Source: Lamellibrachia satsuma
Taxonomy: Eukaryota; Annelida; Polychaeta; Sabellida; Siboglinidae
Length of the DNA: 64,000 nucleotides
NCBI GenBank assembly: GCA_033239005.1
Contig: BSQZ01000004.1
Span: forward strand, 12,281,507 to 12,345,506
Direction of reading: 5' to 3'
The notes below the pieces were generated by a model. It was not told the DNA's origin and ran no database searches. It worked only from the letters and a program-made list of their open reading frames with translations. Below are positions 1-13,471 of the stretch, piece after piece. Numbering within the stretch: position 1 is the first letter of the stretch; each line of letters starts with the position of its first letter. Both the position numbers and the translations under genes were made by a program.

Positions 1-180
1 ACAAAACAAATTGACTGTAGCATGACCCAGTACAAAAACAAAGAACACAACACATTTGTTATTTCTACAAGAAGGTATGTAACCACAATAGTCACAGGTG
101 GTTTAGCCAATGCTTGTTGTATCCATCACCAGGTCTAAATTACCATCACATATTATTAAATCCTAAACACAAAACCAAAA

Positions 181-182
181 CA

Positions 183-228
<46 letters not shown>
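181..228. repeat. (TA)n microsatellite
   Basis: An uninterrupted TA run directly abuts the left end of the pogo-like MITE, whose TA target site may have seeded it. The preceding 180 bases show nothing I can assign. Confidence 0.9.
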
Positions 229-231
<3 letters not shown>

Positions 232-1212
232 GCGCCTCGTTATAACGCGGTAGTCGGGGTCCACGACTCCGGACCGCGTTGTAAGCGAGGCACGTTAGGT
301 GTTCTCATATCTGCCACCAGGGAGCTACTAAACAACAGCGACCGCCGCCCGCTGCACCAAGTTCATGAACTCTGTCGAAGCCCCGTGTGCTTACAGCATT
401 GTCTTATACGGCAATATGCAGTTTATGGAACTTATTAAACGAGTATACTAGCATCAACGTGTATTATTTTTAAATGTCACACCCTCTTGACTCTTGAACT
501 GAATAAAACACATGCACGTATACCGTTATGGACCAGATCTACTACGATGATGATGTACTGGACCGCCAGGCCTACGAATCGAAAATAATAACCTGGACCT
601 GAGCGGTGGAAAACGTATATGATTTGACAAACGTAGTATGCAAGCTGATAAAACACAGAAAAAGACAATAGGTAGAATTAATAATTGTTTCACTTCGTCT
701 TTCAACCGATCTCGACCGAAGCATAAATTTATTACGCACCACTTAACATCGATTCATCATTTCATATGCGGATGACGAATTCGTATTTTCGCCACCGGTA
801 GCGCCTTGGGTTAGGAATTTGGCGTGTTGGTTTCGCGTCGCGAAAACGATTAAATTTACGATGTAATGGAAGCATGTAATTTCACCCAAGTGTTATGTTG
901 GTACCGCATATTAAATGCATTTAAAACGGTTGATCTAATTCTTACGCGAGGCATATTTGTGAATCTCGATTGCAATTTACAAGCCGTCGAAGAGAAGCCA
1001 GCGATGGCGATCTATGTCGGCGGCAGCGCAAAACAAACAACACGTTGATACTCGTTCATTGACATCGTTCACCTAATGTTTCTTGAGAATTGTCAAAGCA
1101 ATTCTAAGTAGGTTTAAGCGGGCCCATTTGACATTTTCCCCTAGCGGCAGAAATTCGGGGTCCACGACCGACCGCGTTATATCCGAATCCGCGTAATAAC
1201 GGGGCGCGACTG
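227..1212. mobile_element. Non-autonomous pogo/Tigger-like DNA transposon (986 bp)
   Basis: The left end reads agtcgcgcctcgttataacg. The right end, read in reverse complement, starts cagtcgcgccccgttatta, giving terminal inverted repeats of about 45-60 bp that both contain a ggtccacgac block. Both ends are flanked by TA. The CTCGTTATAACG motif is typical of pogo/Tigger termini. The interior is CpG-rich compared with its surroundings and has no transposase-like reading frame, so it is probably non-autonomous. It sits in a PMPCB intron. Confidence 0.75.
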
Positions 1213-4977
<3,765 letters not shown>

Positions 4978-5279
4978 CTTTCCGACCCGTGAGCTGTACG
5001 CAATACGCAGCCGCGATGACCTTGGACCCTTGGCCTCGATTTCGTTGTGATGCACGCGATGACGTTGTCGTCAACGGATTGTTGAACCAATTCTTGTCAG
5101 TTGCGTCTGGTAAGCCGTAAAATGACATATGTAAATTCAACATCAACGTTGGTGTGCGGACTTGTATTTTATAAAGAAACAAGTCATTGTAAACTAAAAT
5201 CGATTGGTAGCAAGCGTAATTACGGAACACTCGTTAAGATACCTTACTTTAACTTAAGACACCTTAACTTAAGTTAACT
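4978..5279. promoter_or_regulatory. Probable PMPCB 5' UTR and promoter region
   Basis: Lies just upstream of the PMPCB start codon. 4940-5060 is richer in CpG than its surroundings. No TATA box or initiator could be assigned with confidence. Because NAPE-PLD points the other way, this interval could once have been a shared promoter, now separated by transposon insertions. Confidence 0.35.
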
Positions 5280-5689
5280 CATGCCATGGTTCTGATCGCA
5301 GGATTCTTGTGACTCCTCAATGATCAGATCTTCTTCGCCGTCTATTAATAGTCTAAGAATTCCGGTTCCTGTTTTTAATGGTGCTTTGAAATTATAAAGA
5401 ATTTCCTGATTGGACCAGAATGTGTCCAGGCTTTTTTTAAAGTATTTAAAGATTTTGCTTGAACGACTGTTTCCGGGAGGGTTCAGTCACTCTATCTCTG
5501 ATTGGAAAAGCATTTTTTTTTTATTTTTGCTCTTTGAGTAAATAATTTTATGGTATGACCTCTATTTCCTGTCCTGAAGGATGCATCCTCCCATTTTAAG
5601 AGTTTAGGTGAAGATTCAATGATAAATGTTGTATATAGATTGTGTATAATTTTAAAAACTTCAATAATATCGCCTCGTAGACGTCTATA

Positions 5690-6125
5690 TGATAATGAGG
5701 GAAGTTTTAATAATTTTAATCTTTCTATGTAAGTTAAGTTTCCTTGGTAATTCTTTTGTTGCTCTTTGGACATTTTCTATTGCAATAATATGTTTTTTTA
5801 AGGATACCATACTGCTATTACATAGTCAAGATGCGTTCTTACCATTGTTTTATACAGTGGCAAGAATGCATCTTTGTCAAGAAATTGGAAAGTTCTGCGA
5901 ATAATGAGGGAAGTTTTAATAATTTTAATCTTTCTACAGCTGTATATAAGTTAGGTTTCTCATACCTGGTAATTCTTTTGTTGCTCTTCTTTGGACATTT
6001 TCTATTGCAATAATATGTTTATGTAAAGATACCATACTGCTATGGCATAGTCAAGGTGCGTTCTTACCATTGTTTTATATAATGGCAAGAACGCATCTTT
6101 GTCAAGAAATTGGAAAGTTCTGCAA
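5690..6125. repeat. Tandem duplication of about 210 bp inside the LINE
   Basis: The block starting near 5692 (ataatgagggaagttttaat) repeats near 5901. It includes the shared phrase gtgcgttcttaccattgttt or its near match. It duplicates LINE sequence between the RT palm and C-terminal domain, so it arose after insertion or in the source copy. Confidence 0.8.
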
Positions 6126-6644
6126 ATTATTGCAGAACCAAAGGATAGCTTTGTGTCTATGATAACCAATTAAGTCATTTTGTTTTTCAAATAGAATATT
6201 TGATTTCTCCAATGTTATTATTTCCAATAGTCATGTGTTTATATTTGCTTGGATGAAATTTTAGTAACCATTTGGTATTTAGGTCATGTTGTGAAACGCC
6301 CTGGTCGTTTTTATCAGTAATAGTTCTAAATATCTTGATGTCATCTGCAAATAGAAATGTATCAGATTTGGTTAGTTCTGGTAGGTCATTTATGTATAGT
6401 ACAAAAAGTAACAACGTTACATTGTGCCATTTTGATTCTTTACCAATTATAGCCACCTTTTGTTTTCTATCTGAGAAATGCTTCGATCCAATTTATTAAT
6501 TAATTCCTAATGTTGTGGCTATCCATTTTATGTATTAACCTCTTATGTGTTACTGTGTCAACAGCTTTTTGGAAGTCCATATAATTGACGTTTATAAGTT
6601 GGAGGACTGTAGAGCACCCTGATATAAAACCATATTGTTTTTGG

Positions 6645-6653
6645 CTAAATTAG
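6645..6653. repeat. Left target-site duplication of the TIR transposon
   Basis: ctaaattag, matching ctaaatag at 10597-10604 apart from one inserted base. Confidence 0.75.
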
Positions 6654-6965
6654 TCCGGCAGCCAAAAGGCATTTTTTTACATAACCCCTTTTTGCCTTAT
6701 ATAGTTTTTTCTTTGTTGATTATTCATCTCTAGCATGTATATAATGACATCCAGGGGTGTGGAGCACCCTCGAGCATTTTGAAAAACACAAAAAAAATCC
6801 AAAATGGCCACCAAAATCAACTTTTTATCATATCTTTGCAACCAGACAAGATACAAACATTCAATTCCACCATAACTGATATGAAACAAAAAACAAGATG
6901 GCGACCATAAGTATGCTACAAATGGTTGCCGACTATGCGAAAAAAGACAATATTTCATGTACCGT
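6654..6965. repeat. Left terminal inverted repeat
   Basis: About 310 bp, inverted copy of 10290-10596 with scattered differences. The inner limit is approximate. Confidence 0.8.
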
Positions 6966-7068
6966 GAACAAAAACATGAGAACATGACAAAATTAATTTT
7001 CTATGTGTTATCATATGAGGAGAATTACATAAGATCAACATTTCATGAAATTCTTACCTTTCTAAGCA

Positions 7069-8637
7069 TCAGTCCTCTTCATCATGTAGGACATACTTGC
7101 CGCTCTCATTTTGGCAGGCCTGTCCACCCTGGCATGCGCAAAATGGTGTGCATGCCATGTCAGAGCTGTTGCAGCTGCAATTGTTCGTGCTACATGGCAT
7201 TTCACTCCGACATGAGCACTTGATCAGCTTTAGCAACCCAGTTGGGGCTAACAAGGTGTCTGGGGGGACAGTAGTTGGACTTAGTGCAGTACTCCCGTCC
7301 TGTGACCAACTGCCTGTGTTTCCCAGTAAGTTGAGAGAACGTTGGCCATGTCTCAGAACTTTCAGAGCTGCAACCTTGTCAACGCCAAAGTATGACGCCA
7401 CAGTATCACAACCTGTGAGACCGTGAGCAGCTAGTAGATCTGGGACAGTGGAGTTGTGCTCTTCTGCAGCTGCATTGATATCTAGGACACTTCGTCCTTG
7501 AATTGGCGAAACCATTAGAACTTTGCAGGATACCCTCCTCGATGATGAGAGCAATCAATTGATCTTTGTTTGTGGTGACGGTTAGGGCGACATTTTGTGG
7601 TGGCAGGCGAGCTGTGCAACGTAATGTGTAAACCCTGCTTGCTCCTTTGTCCCTGCCGCGTCGGGTTGCCTCCTTAGTACTGCACTCAGTGTATCTGTCG
7701 AACACCAGATAGATGTCACTTTTCGCCAAGTGACCGTGTATGTAACTGCGGAACCAGACAAGGTAATCATGTACAGTGCCAGATGTTGGCCAAGGCACTA
7801 CCCAGAGGACAGCGCACCCATTGAGGAACGTTGCCTGCACATCTTGTTCAGCCAGCCGTCTTGACACTTCCACATTAAGCGCATTCTTGGGATTGGATTT
7901 CGTTTTGGCATCCCTCAGATTGCCATTTTCATCGAACATAGACGTAGGGATAGGTAATAGTTCATGGCCCATTAGCATGTTTGTATCAAGATTGTGTACG
8001 CTAGACTGCAAACCCATGGCTCTTGCATAGATTTTCGTGTCAAACACTAGCATCTCCGACTTTAATGTGTTTCCTGGATAAAGCCCTGGTGGTCAAAATT
8101 TTTTTTGTATTTAATCATGAAATCCACCAGGCCAACTGTGTTCAAAAGATTCCATCCGTGTTTTTTTCAGCAATTGCGCCTTGTCGACATTGACCGAGGA
8201 GTGATTCACAACTTGCCCAGTGACAATGTTCATCAGCCCATCTGGATGTTGCTCTGGGTCAAGTGGATCTATGCAAAGTTCTAATTTATCGCGTAGAGCT
8301 TTCCTGTCTTTGATTCTTGTGGCTGTTTCTTCTTTATGCGAAGTTTGGGCAGATGGTCGTTCGTTATCTCTTATCTCGTTCAAGTCGTCGATGATGCCAT
8401 GGCAGGTATTCAAGTTGTAAGCCCAGGTTTTCAAAGTTTCCAGTTTCAGAGTTATTCCAATTATCCCACTCTGTCCATGACCATATCTCATTAAGGTAGT
8501 TTCAATGGCCATGTCACTGTCAAATGCCATTGAACAGACCAGCGTTGTGGTGCATCGTGTACTATCCATTGATGAATTACGCGTGTATGTATTCGGGCAA
8601 GCCTTCCATAGTAGAGGATATAGCACAGAAGGCAAGT
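7069..8637 (-). pseudogene. Transposon cargo protein, C-terminal half: PIN/XPG-like region and CxC-rich tail
   Basis: I recognise this as a multicopy protein family of invertebrate genomes with no agreed name. In order on the minus strand: 8635-8111 (ELCIDPLDPEQHPDGLMNIV, LKTWAYNLNTCHG); 8053-7530 (HELLPIPTSMFDENG, SDIYLVFDRY, the PIN/XPG-like part); then, in another frame, 7520-7069 (PIQGRSVLD, LLAAHGLTGCDTVASYFGV) and a Cys-rich CxC tail (CSCRSEMPCSTNNCSC, CTPFCACQ) ending HDEED. Compared with the family as I remember it, 70-80 residues are missing at about 7500-7560, including an acidic DDTDV-type motif. That deletion and the frameshift make it inactive. The nuclease role is inference. Confidence 0.7.
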
Positions 8638-8638
8638 G

Positions 8639-9292
8639 GGATTGCTGCTTCGAAAGGAAATCAAATTCTAGGGCTAACTAGGAGAACTATCACGTATAAG
8701 GAGAAACATCTAATTGTACCCCTGTACAAAGCAATAGTTAGACCACATTTGGAATATTGTATTCAAGCATGGAGGCCATATCGTAAAAAAGACATAGATA
8801 AGCTAGAAAGAATACAACGAAGTTCAACTAAGATGATTCCAGAATTAAGAGACCTTAGTTACGAAAGTCGCTTATTACAATGTGGTTTGACAACACTAGA
8901 GACCAGGAGACTAAGAGGAGACCAAATAGAAGTGTTTAAAATAGTGAACGGTTATGAGGATGTTGATAGGAATATGTTCTTCAAACTTAAAGAAGGCAGT
9001 AGAACCAGAGGACACAAAGCAGCATTAGTTAAGGAGCAGTGTAGGTTGGACATGAGAAAGTACTCATTCTCACAGAGGGTGATAAATGAATGGAACAAAC
9101 TGCCAAATGATTGTGTTAATGCTAGTAGTGTGAATATGTTTAAAAATAGAATTGACAGATATCTGATAAGGGCGGGCTACACATAGATGAGAAAATTGTT
9201 GGACTCTCGATAAGCCAATGGCTTCCTTGTCCACTTGCCATCTGGAACTTGTTGTTCGAGATGGTAATCTTGTTAAATCTTGTTAAATCATA
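8639..9292 (+). mobile_element. 5'-truncated CR1-like LINE fragment nested in the DNA transposon
   Basis: Encodes the last part of a LINE RT/C-terminal domain: [75 protein letters not shown] and a stop at 9184-9186. A 3' UTR follows (ttgttggactctcgataagc) and a short tandem tail of aatcttgtta units. It closely matches the LINE at 35390-38310. It splits the transposon gene. Confidence 0.88.
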
Positions 9293-10270
9293 GTTCGTAG
9301 AAGTGCGTACCGGGCATAGTTGACATGCCCTGCGGCAAAGAACAAAGGGACCATATCCTTCACCGTGTCAAGATGCAGAGCCCAGTCTGCTTCTGGCTCT
9401 GCTTGAATGTATTTGAGAATCACAAAGACAGGCTTGATGAGACAGTCTACCCAAAGCTTTGTTCTGCTCTGAGATGCAGTGTCATCTAGTGCTTGTAGAA
9501 GATCGCTCATGCATTCCAGATGGTGTTTGGCAAAGATGGGCCGAAGTAGTTCCTCTACCAGCATCCTGAAAGCTCTGACATTCTGAGGGTATTTCTTGCC
9601 GCTCAGCATTTTGAGTACACCTCCAAATACAACACTTAGTATTTCTACGAAGCCAGTTTCACCCATTAGTGTGCCAATACAGTCACAGTAACTCATTAGG
9701 AGGTGCATACCACCCAATCTCAGATTGTTGTCTTGGAGCTGGGTCGGGTTCTCCCACTGGACATGTAGTGCTACTCGAGTAGCTGGTCAGCTGTGAACAC
9801 CACATACTCTTGTCCTACTTCACTGGACACTTGTTGCGCCTTCACCGTCGCTGACATCATCCTGAACGGTTCTGAGGGAGTCTTGTCTATGAGAGGTAGA
9901 TATACAACTTTGGTCTTCGGTTTCATAGTGTGACCTTGCTATCGAAAAATTTTGGTGTTATAGCCATTGTACTCTGGACATTGTGTGCATGTGAGTATAT
10001 CGCGGATAAAGGCAAAGTCATTTTCCTCAGCTCTCCTTCGTGACACATCCTGGTGCTTTAGGAAATCTGATGGAAGTGATGGATTAGGAACACATGGCAT
10101 CGCTGGTTTTGTTTGACCACGATAGTAGTCAAGGGACTGATCCTCGTTGTCTTCATGTATTGGTTGACCGTTTGTCGCAATTTCGCAACCGTTTTCATTG
10201 CGTTCTTTACATTTAACAAATGAAATGATGGTACTATGATATTTCTTATGTCTGAGAACATGTAAAAAGA
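9283..10270 (-). pseudogene. Transposon cargo protein, N-terminal half
   Basis: Same gene as 8637-7069, cut by a LINE fragment. Readable pieces are LPSDFLKHQDVSRRRAEEND and CTQCPEYNGYNTKIFR near 10060-9960 (then a stop), KPKTKVVYLPLIDKTPSEPF near 9925-9860, and, after a frameshift, LRLGGMHLLMSYCDCIGT, KMLSGKKYPQNVRAFRM, LWVDCLIKPVF and FFAAGHVNYARYA at 9730-9300. The last block is a hallmark segment of the family. Whether it includes a transposase core is unknown to me. Confidence 0.7.
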
Positions 10271-10289
10271 CATTTTAATCGTGTGTGTA

Positions 10290-10596
10290 CGTTACCTGGT
10301 TGAAAATATGTGACAATTTGCATAGTAGACAATTTGCATAGTAGGCCGCCATCTTGATTTCTTTACATTTTTTCATATCAATTATGGTGGAATCGCAATA
10401 CCTCATGTCTGTCTGTATCTTGTCTGGTTGCAAAGATATGATAAAAAGTTGATTTTGGTGGCCATTTAGGATTTAAAAATTTTTTTCAAAATGCTCAAGG
10501 GCGAGAACTCCACACCCCCTGGATGTCATTATATACATGCTAGAGATGAATAAAAAACTATCAGGCAAAAAGGGGTTACCCCTCACGGCTCCTGGA
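10290..10596. repeat. Right terminal inverted repeat
   Basis: Inverted copy of 6654-6965. Near 10310-10340 it carries a short internal duplication (gacaatttgcatagtag, twice). Confidence 0.8.
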
Positions 10597-10604
10597 CTAA
10601 ATAG
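10597..10604. repeat. Right target-site duplication of the TIR transposon
   Basis: ctaaatag. With the left copy it brackets the element. A single copy is what the interrupted LINE reading frame requires. Confidence 0.75.
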
Positions 10605-11219
10605 ACAATTTTCCTTCATATGTTCAGTAATATGGTTTCTAATGATCCTTTCCATGCGTTTACATAGAATACTTGTAATGCTTATTGGGCGGTAATTGCT
10701 TGCTAGTGACATGTTTCCTTTTTTAGAAATAGCTGAAATTTTCCCTTCTATCTAATCGTTCGAGATAATAGCTGTTATTATCGATGTTTCAAATATTGTA
10801 CGTAATGGGTGCGAGATTGATTTCGAAACTACTACCAATTAGCCTGGCTCCTATCTCATCTGGACCAGGGGATTTGTTTATATTTAGGCTTTTCAATGCC
10901 AATAATATTTAGCTTTCAGTTATTGTTAACTCTTCCATCATTGTATTAGTCTCAACTCTTGCTTAGTTGGTATTTCCCCTGGTTCTTCAGTTGTAAATAC
11001 GCTAGCGAAGTAGGTTTTAAGAATATTTGCTTTTTCCCCATCTGTTGTAGTGTTGAATTTGGGATTGGTTGGATCTATATTTAATTTACCAATTCCTGGT
11101 TTGATTGTAGTTTTGGATTTATAATATTGCCAGAAGGCTTTTGGGTACTTTTTTGTTTGATTAGCTACATTTCTTTCAAACTGCTTTTTTGTTTTCGTGT
11201 TAAGGCTGTGAATTTGTTT

Positions 11220-11912
11220 CTAATTTTGCAGTACTCTAAATATTTCTTCCCATCTCTCGTTTCCGTATATATCTTGTCCATAATCTATTTCATGTCTGGT
11301 CAGTTTTCTAGTTTTGTAATTCAGGGGAAAGTTTCCCTTCCTGTGGTTAGAGATTTCTTTTTGTAGTACATATTTTTCTTCCAATAGTTTTAATTCTGTC
11401 TTTAGGATTTCCCATTGTCTATTTATATTAGTGTCTGAATCCTTAAATTTGGTTTTCCAATCTATTTTTGAAAACTCAATCCTCATTCTATCAAAATCTG
11501 CTTTTTTGTAATACTTTCTTCTTTTAGTGTAATTATTTAGTTTGATTGTAAACAGAATTTCAAAAGTTAATATACAGTGCTCGCTTATTCCTAATGGGCT
11601 GAGGTTTTCTACATCTAATAAATCTAAAACATTTGGGTTATTTGAACCTCTGCCTCTGGTTGGGTCTGTCACATGTTGAGACATAAATGCATCTCTTATA
11701 CATTCTACAAAAAAAAAATTTAGGTTGTTAGGATTGTTAGATTTAGTTGTTAAATTTTTCCAGTTTATGTCTGGGAGGTTGAAATCTTCTACAGTTATAA
11801 TGCATGAGTAATTTAACTGTGATGTTGTTTTAATCATATTTATAAGTTCTATATATTTATATTTATAAGTTGTTATCATCTGATCCAGTATCACTTCTAT
11901 AAATACATCCAA
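11220..11912 (-). pseudogene. LINE endonuclease C-terminal part and linker
   Basis: Continues the nuclease in another frame: FNLPDINW, VTDPTRGRG, NVLDLL and SEHCILTFE, matching the order of motifs in jockey-group LINE endonucleases. The following RT part is heavily mutated. Confidence 0.75.
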
Positions 11913-12351
11913 ATAGAAGTTTTCTTTTATTAGTAAGTTTTAATTCTGCAAATAGACATTCCTTGAATGATGTGTTCAGATTAATTTTTTCTGCTGGTAA
12001 GGAATTTTCAATATATATTATGATTCCTCTCCCTTCATGGTTTTCAATATTCTGGGAGAATATTTTATATCCCTCTAGCGAGAACTCTGGGGTAGTAACT
12101 AGACATTTTGTATTTTTAGGTTTTACCTCATTTATCACTATAATGTTACATTTTAAATCTATGATTCTCAATTCAAATTCATTTTGTTTATTCCTAAGCT
12201 GGTCAGCATTTGTATAAAAACACTTAATACCACTTATTTCTGTTAGTTCAGGATATGATATGTTGTTGGTTGCTTTACAGGTTTTGGGTGCTTGTGTAAT
12301 TAATGGCTTTTTGATTTTCTTTATTTTTCGGTCCCAAGGTGACCCTCTCAC
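11863..12351 (-). pseudogene. LINE endonuclease (EEP) N-terminal part
   Basis: Encodes 162 residues with EEP-like segments (IIVINEVKPK; GIIIYIENS; FGCIYRS). A frameshift near 11880 moves the frame to the next segment (11912-11220), which carries the rest of the nuclease and the linker to RT. Confidence 0.75.
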
Positions 12352-12360
12352 CCTGAACAG

Positions 12361-13289
12361 GTAGTTTCCCGTTTTGTCTGCTGCTTCTTGCTTTTTAGCT
12401 TCTTCGTAGAGTTATTTTGTTAATAACTTCCATAAACAGTGGTTCGCTCAGTGGCGCTTGTAGTCTTTTTGTAAATAATTATGAAGATTTGTCACATTTT
12501 ATTTGTCAGTAGTAAATAGGTCACTAAGTGTACTACTTGAGCCTGGCTGACTTCCACCTCAAGTTGTCAGGACAGTGCCAATGGAAAACAAATTGGTAAT
12601 GGTGAAGTCTCGATATCCCACCTGTTTTGGTGTCAGTCTCCATGGGTCCAACAATTCTTTAGTAAGTTTAATACCAACCTCACACTTCCCATTTACCTCT
12701 CAATCTCCCATCTAAGACATTAATAGTTGTTGCTTTTATGTTTTATTATATCATTATTTACTTTGTAAAAATATTCATGTAAAATCATGTATACATACAA
12801 AATTACAGTGTTTCTTATTCATGTAAAATGTATATACATGTATAACTCGTAATATAAATAAAAAACCAAAAAAGTGACAACTATTAAAACTGTATATAAT
12901 TTTAACACACACAAATACAAACTTTTGCAATTTGATTTTAATGTTTTCCCAGTTTACTTCCACTATGGCATCTTTGCTATGTCAAAGTCTTGTGTTTTTA
13001 TGCCAAATGCAAATGTTGAGTTTTAGTACTTGTTGCCACATTCTTGTTAATAATTGTATGAGATAAATATATATGCATCAACATTTTATTTGTCCCCATT
13101 CTAGCATATAATTGTACATGTCCGAGACAAATTTTTAAAATTATTTATATGCAGTTTAATGTTGTTTTATTTTATTGTATTGAATGTTTCAAGTACTACG
13201 TATATAATGTTATGTAATGCGTAATATTCAACTGATATGGTTGCAAATTAAAATAAATCCATGCTATAATAAATGTTCACACATTGCAG
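12361..13289. other. AT-rich region upstream of NAPE-PLD paralog 1
   Basis: The first exon of paralog 1 should lie here or further left. A weak candidate is an ATG at about 12581 giving MENKL before a gtaatg donor, which would join the next exon in phase 0. I do not claim it. No repeat ends were recognised. Confidence 0.4.
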
Positions 13290-13471
13290 TTGTCCTACGC
13301 CACACATAGTGTGGCAATATCAGACGTCACAGTGGAGAGTGCACTCAGTGATGAGGAGACTGTGTCAGCCACGCTATCGGACATCAGATTGGAAGACACC
13401 GGTGGTGGAGCAGAGAAGTGTGAGGGTGTTGACTTACTGTCTGATATCGGAGGAGGTGACTTAAATGGCAG
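13290..13471 (+). CDS. NAPEPLD: NAPE-PLD paralog 1, N-terminal visible exon
   Basis: Acceptor attgcag, donor gtaaac, ends in phase 2. Encodes a low-conservation acidic/Ser-rich leader ([19 protein letters not shown]). Alignment with paralog 2 (SHNAAISDV) supports it as coding. Confidence 0.75.

Larger units (their letters stand above)
6654..10596 (-). mobile_element. Long-TIR DNA transposon with 8-bp target duplication, carrying a PIN-like/Cys-rich protein gene
   Basis: Left (6654-about 6965) and right (about 10290-10596) ends are inverted copies: both contain, in opposite orientation, the cctttttgcc block, tgacatccaggg, tggccaccaaaatcaac and a dense stretch around atatctttgcaaccagac. Termini are tccggcagcc and tccaggagcc in outward-to-inward order. 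Flanks are ctaaattag (6645-6653) and ctaaatag (10597-10604), an 8-bp duplication with one added base on the left. Removing the element plus one copy restores the frame of the LINE it hit, which confirms the ends. Cargo is one broken minus-strand gene (10270-7069). No known transposase motif was recognised, so the superfamily is unassigned. Confidence 0.85.
5280..12360 (-). mobile_element. Decayed CR1-like LINE, split by a DNA transposon at 6654-10596
   Basis: On the minus strand the order is endonuclease then reverse transcriptase. 12351-11863 and 11912-11220 (frameshifted) encode an EEP endonuclease: FYTNADQLRNK, GDFN-like VEDFNLPDINW, and GISEH at the catalytic His. 10712-10600 encodes RT (NYRPISITSILCK), 6600-6187 continues RT with LFADDIKIF, and 5773-5290 is the C-terminal domain (LPSLSYRRLRGDIIEVFKI). 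Frames are interrupted in many places, so it is inactive. ORF1 was not seen. The clade call (CR1/jockey group) rests on remembered C-terminal motifs. Confidence 0.85.

Noticed and set aside
866..1048. Small gene inside the pogo-like element
   Set aside because: 60 codons without a recognisable motif, within a CpG-rich non-autonomous element.
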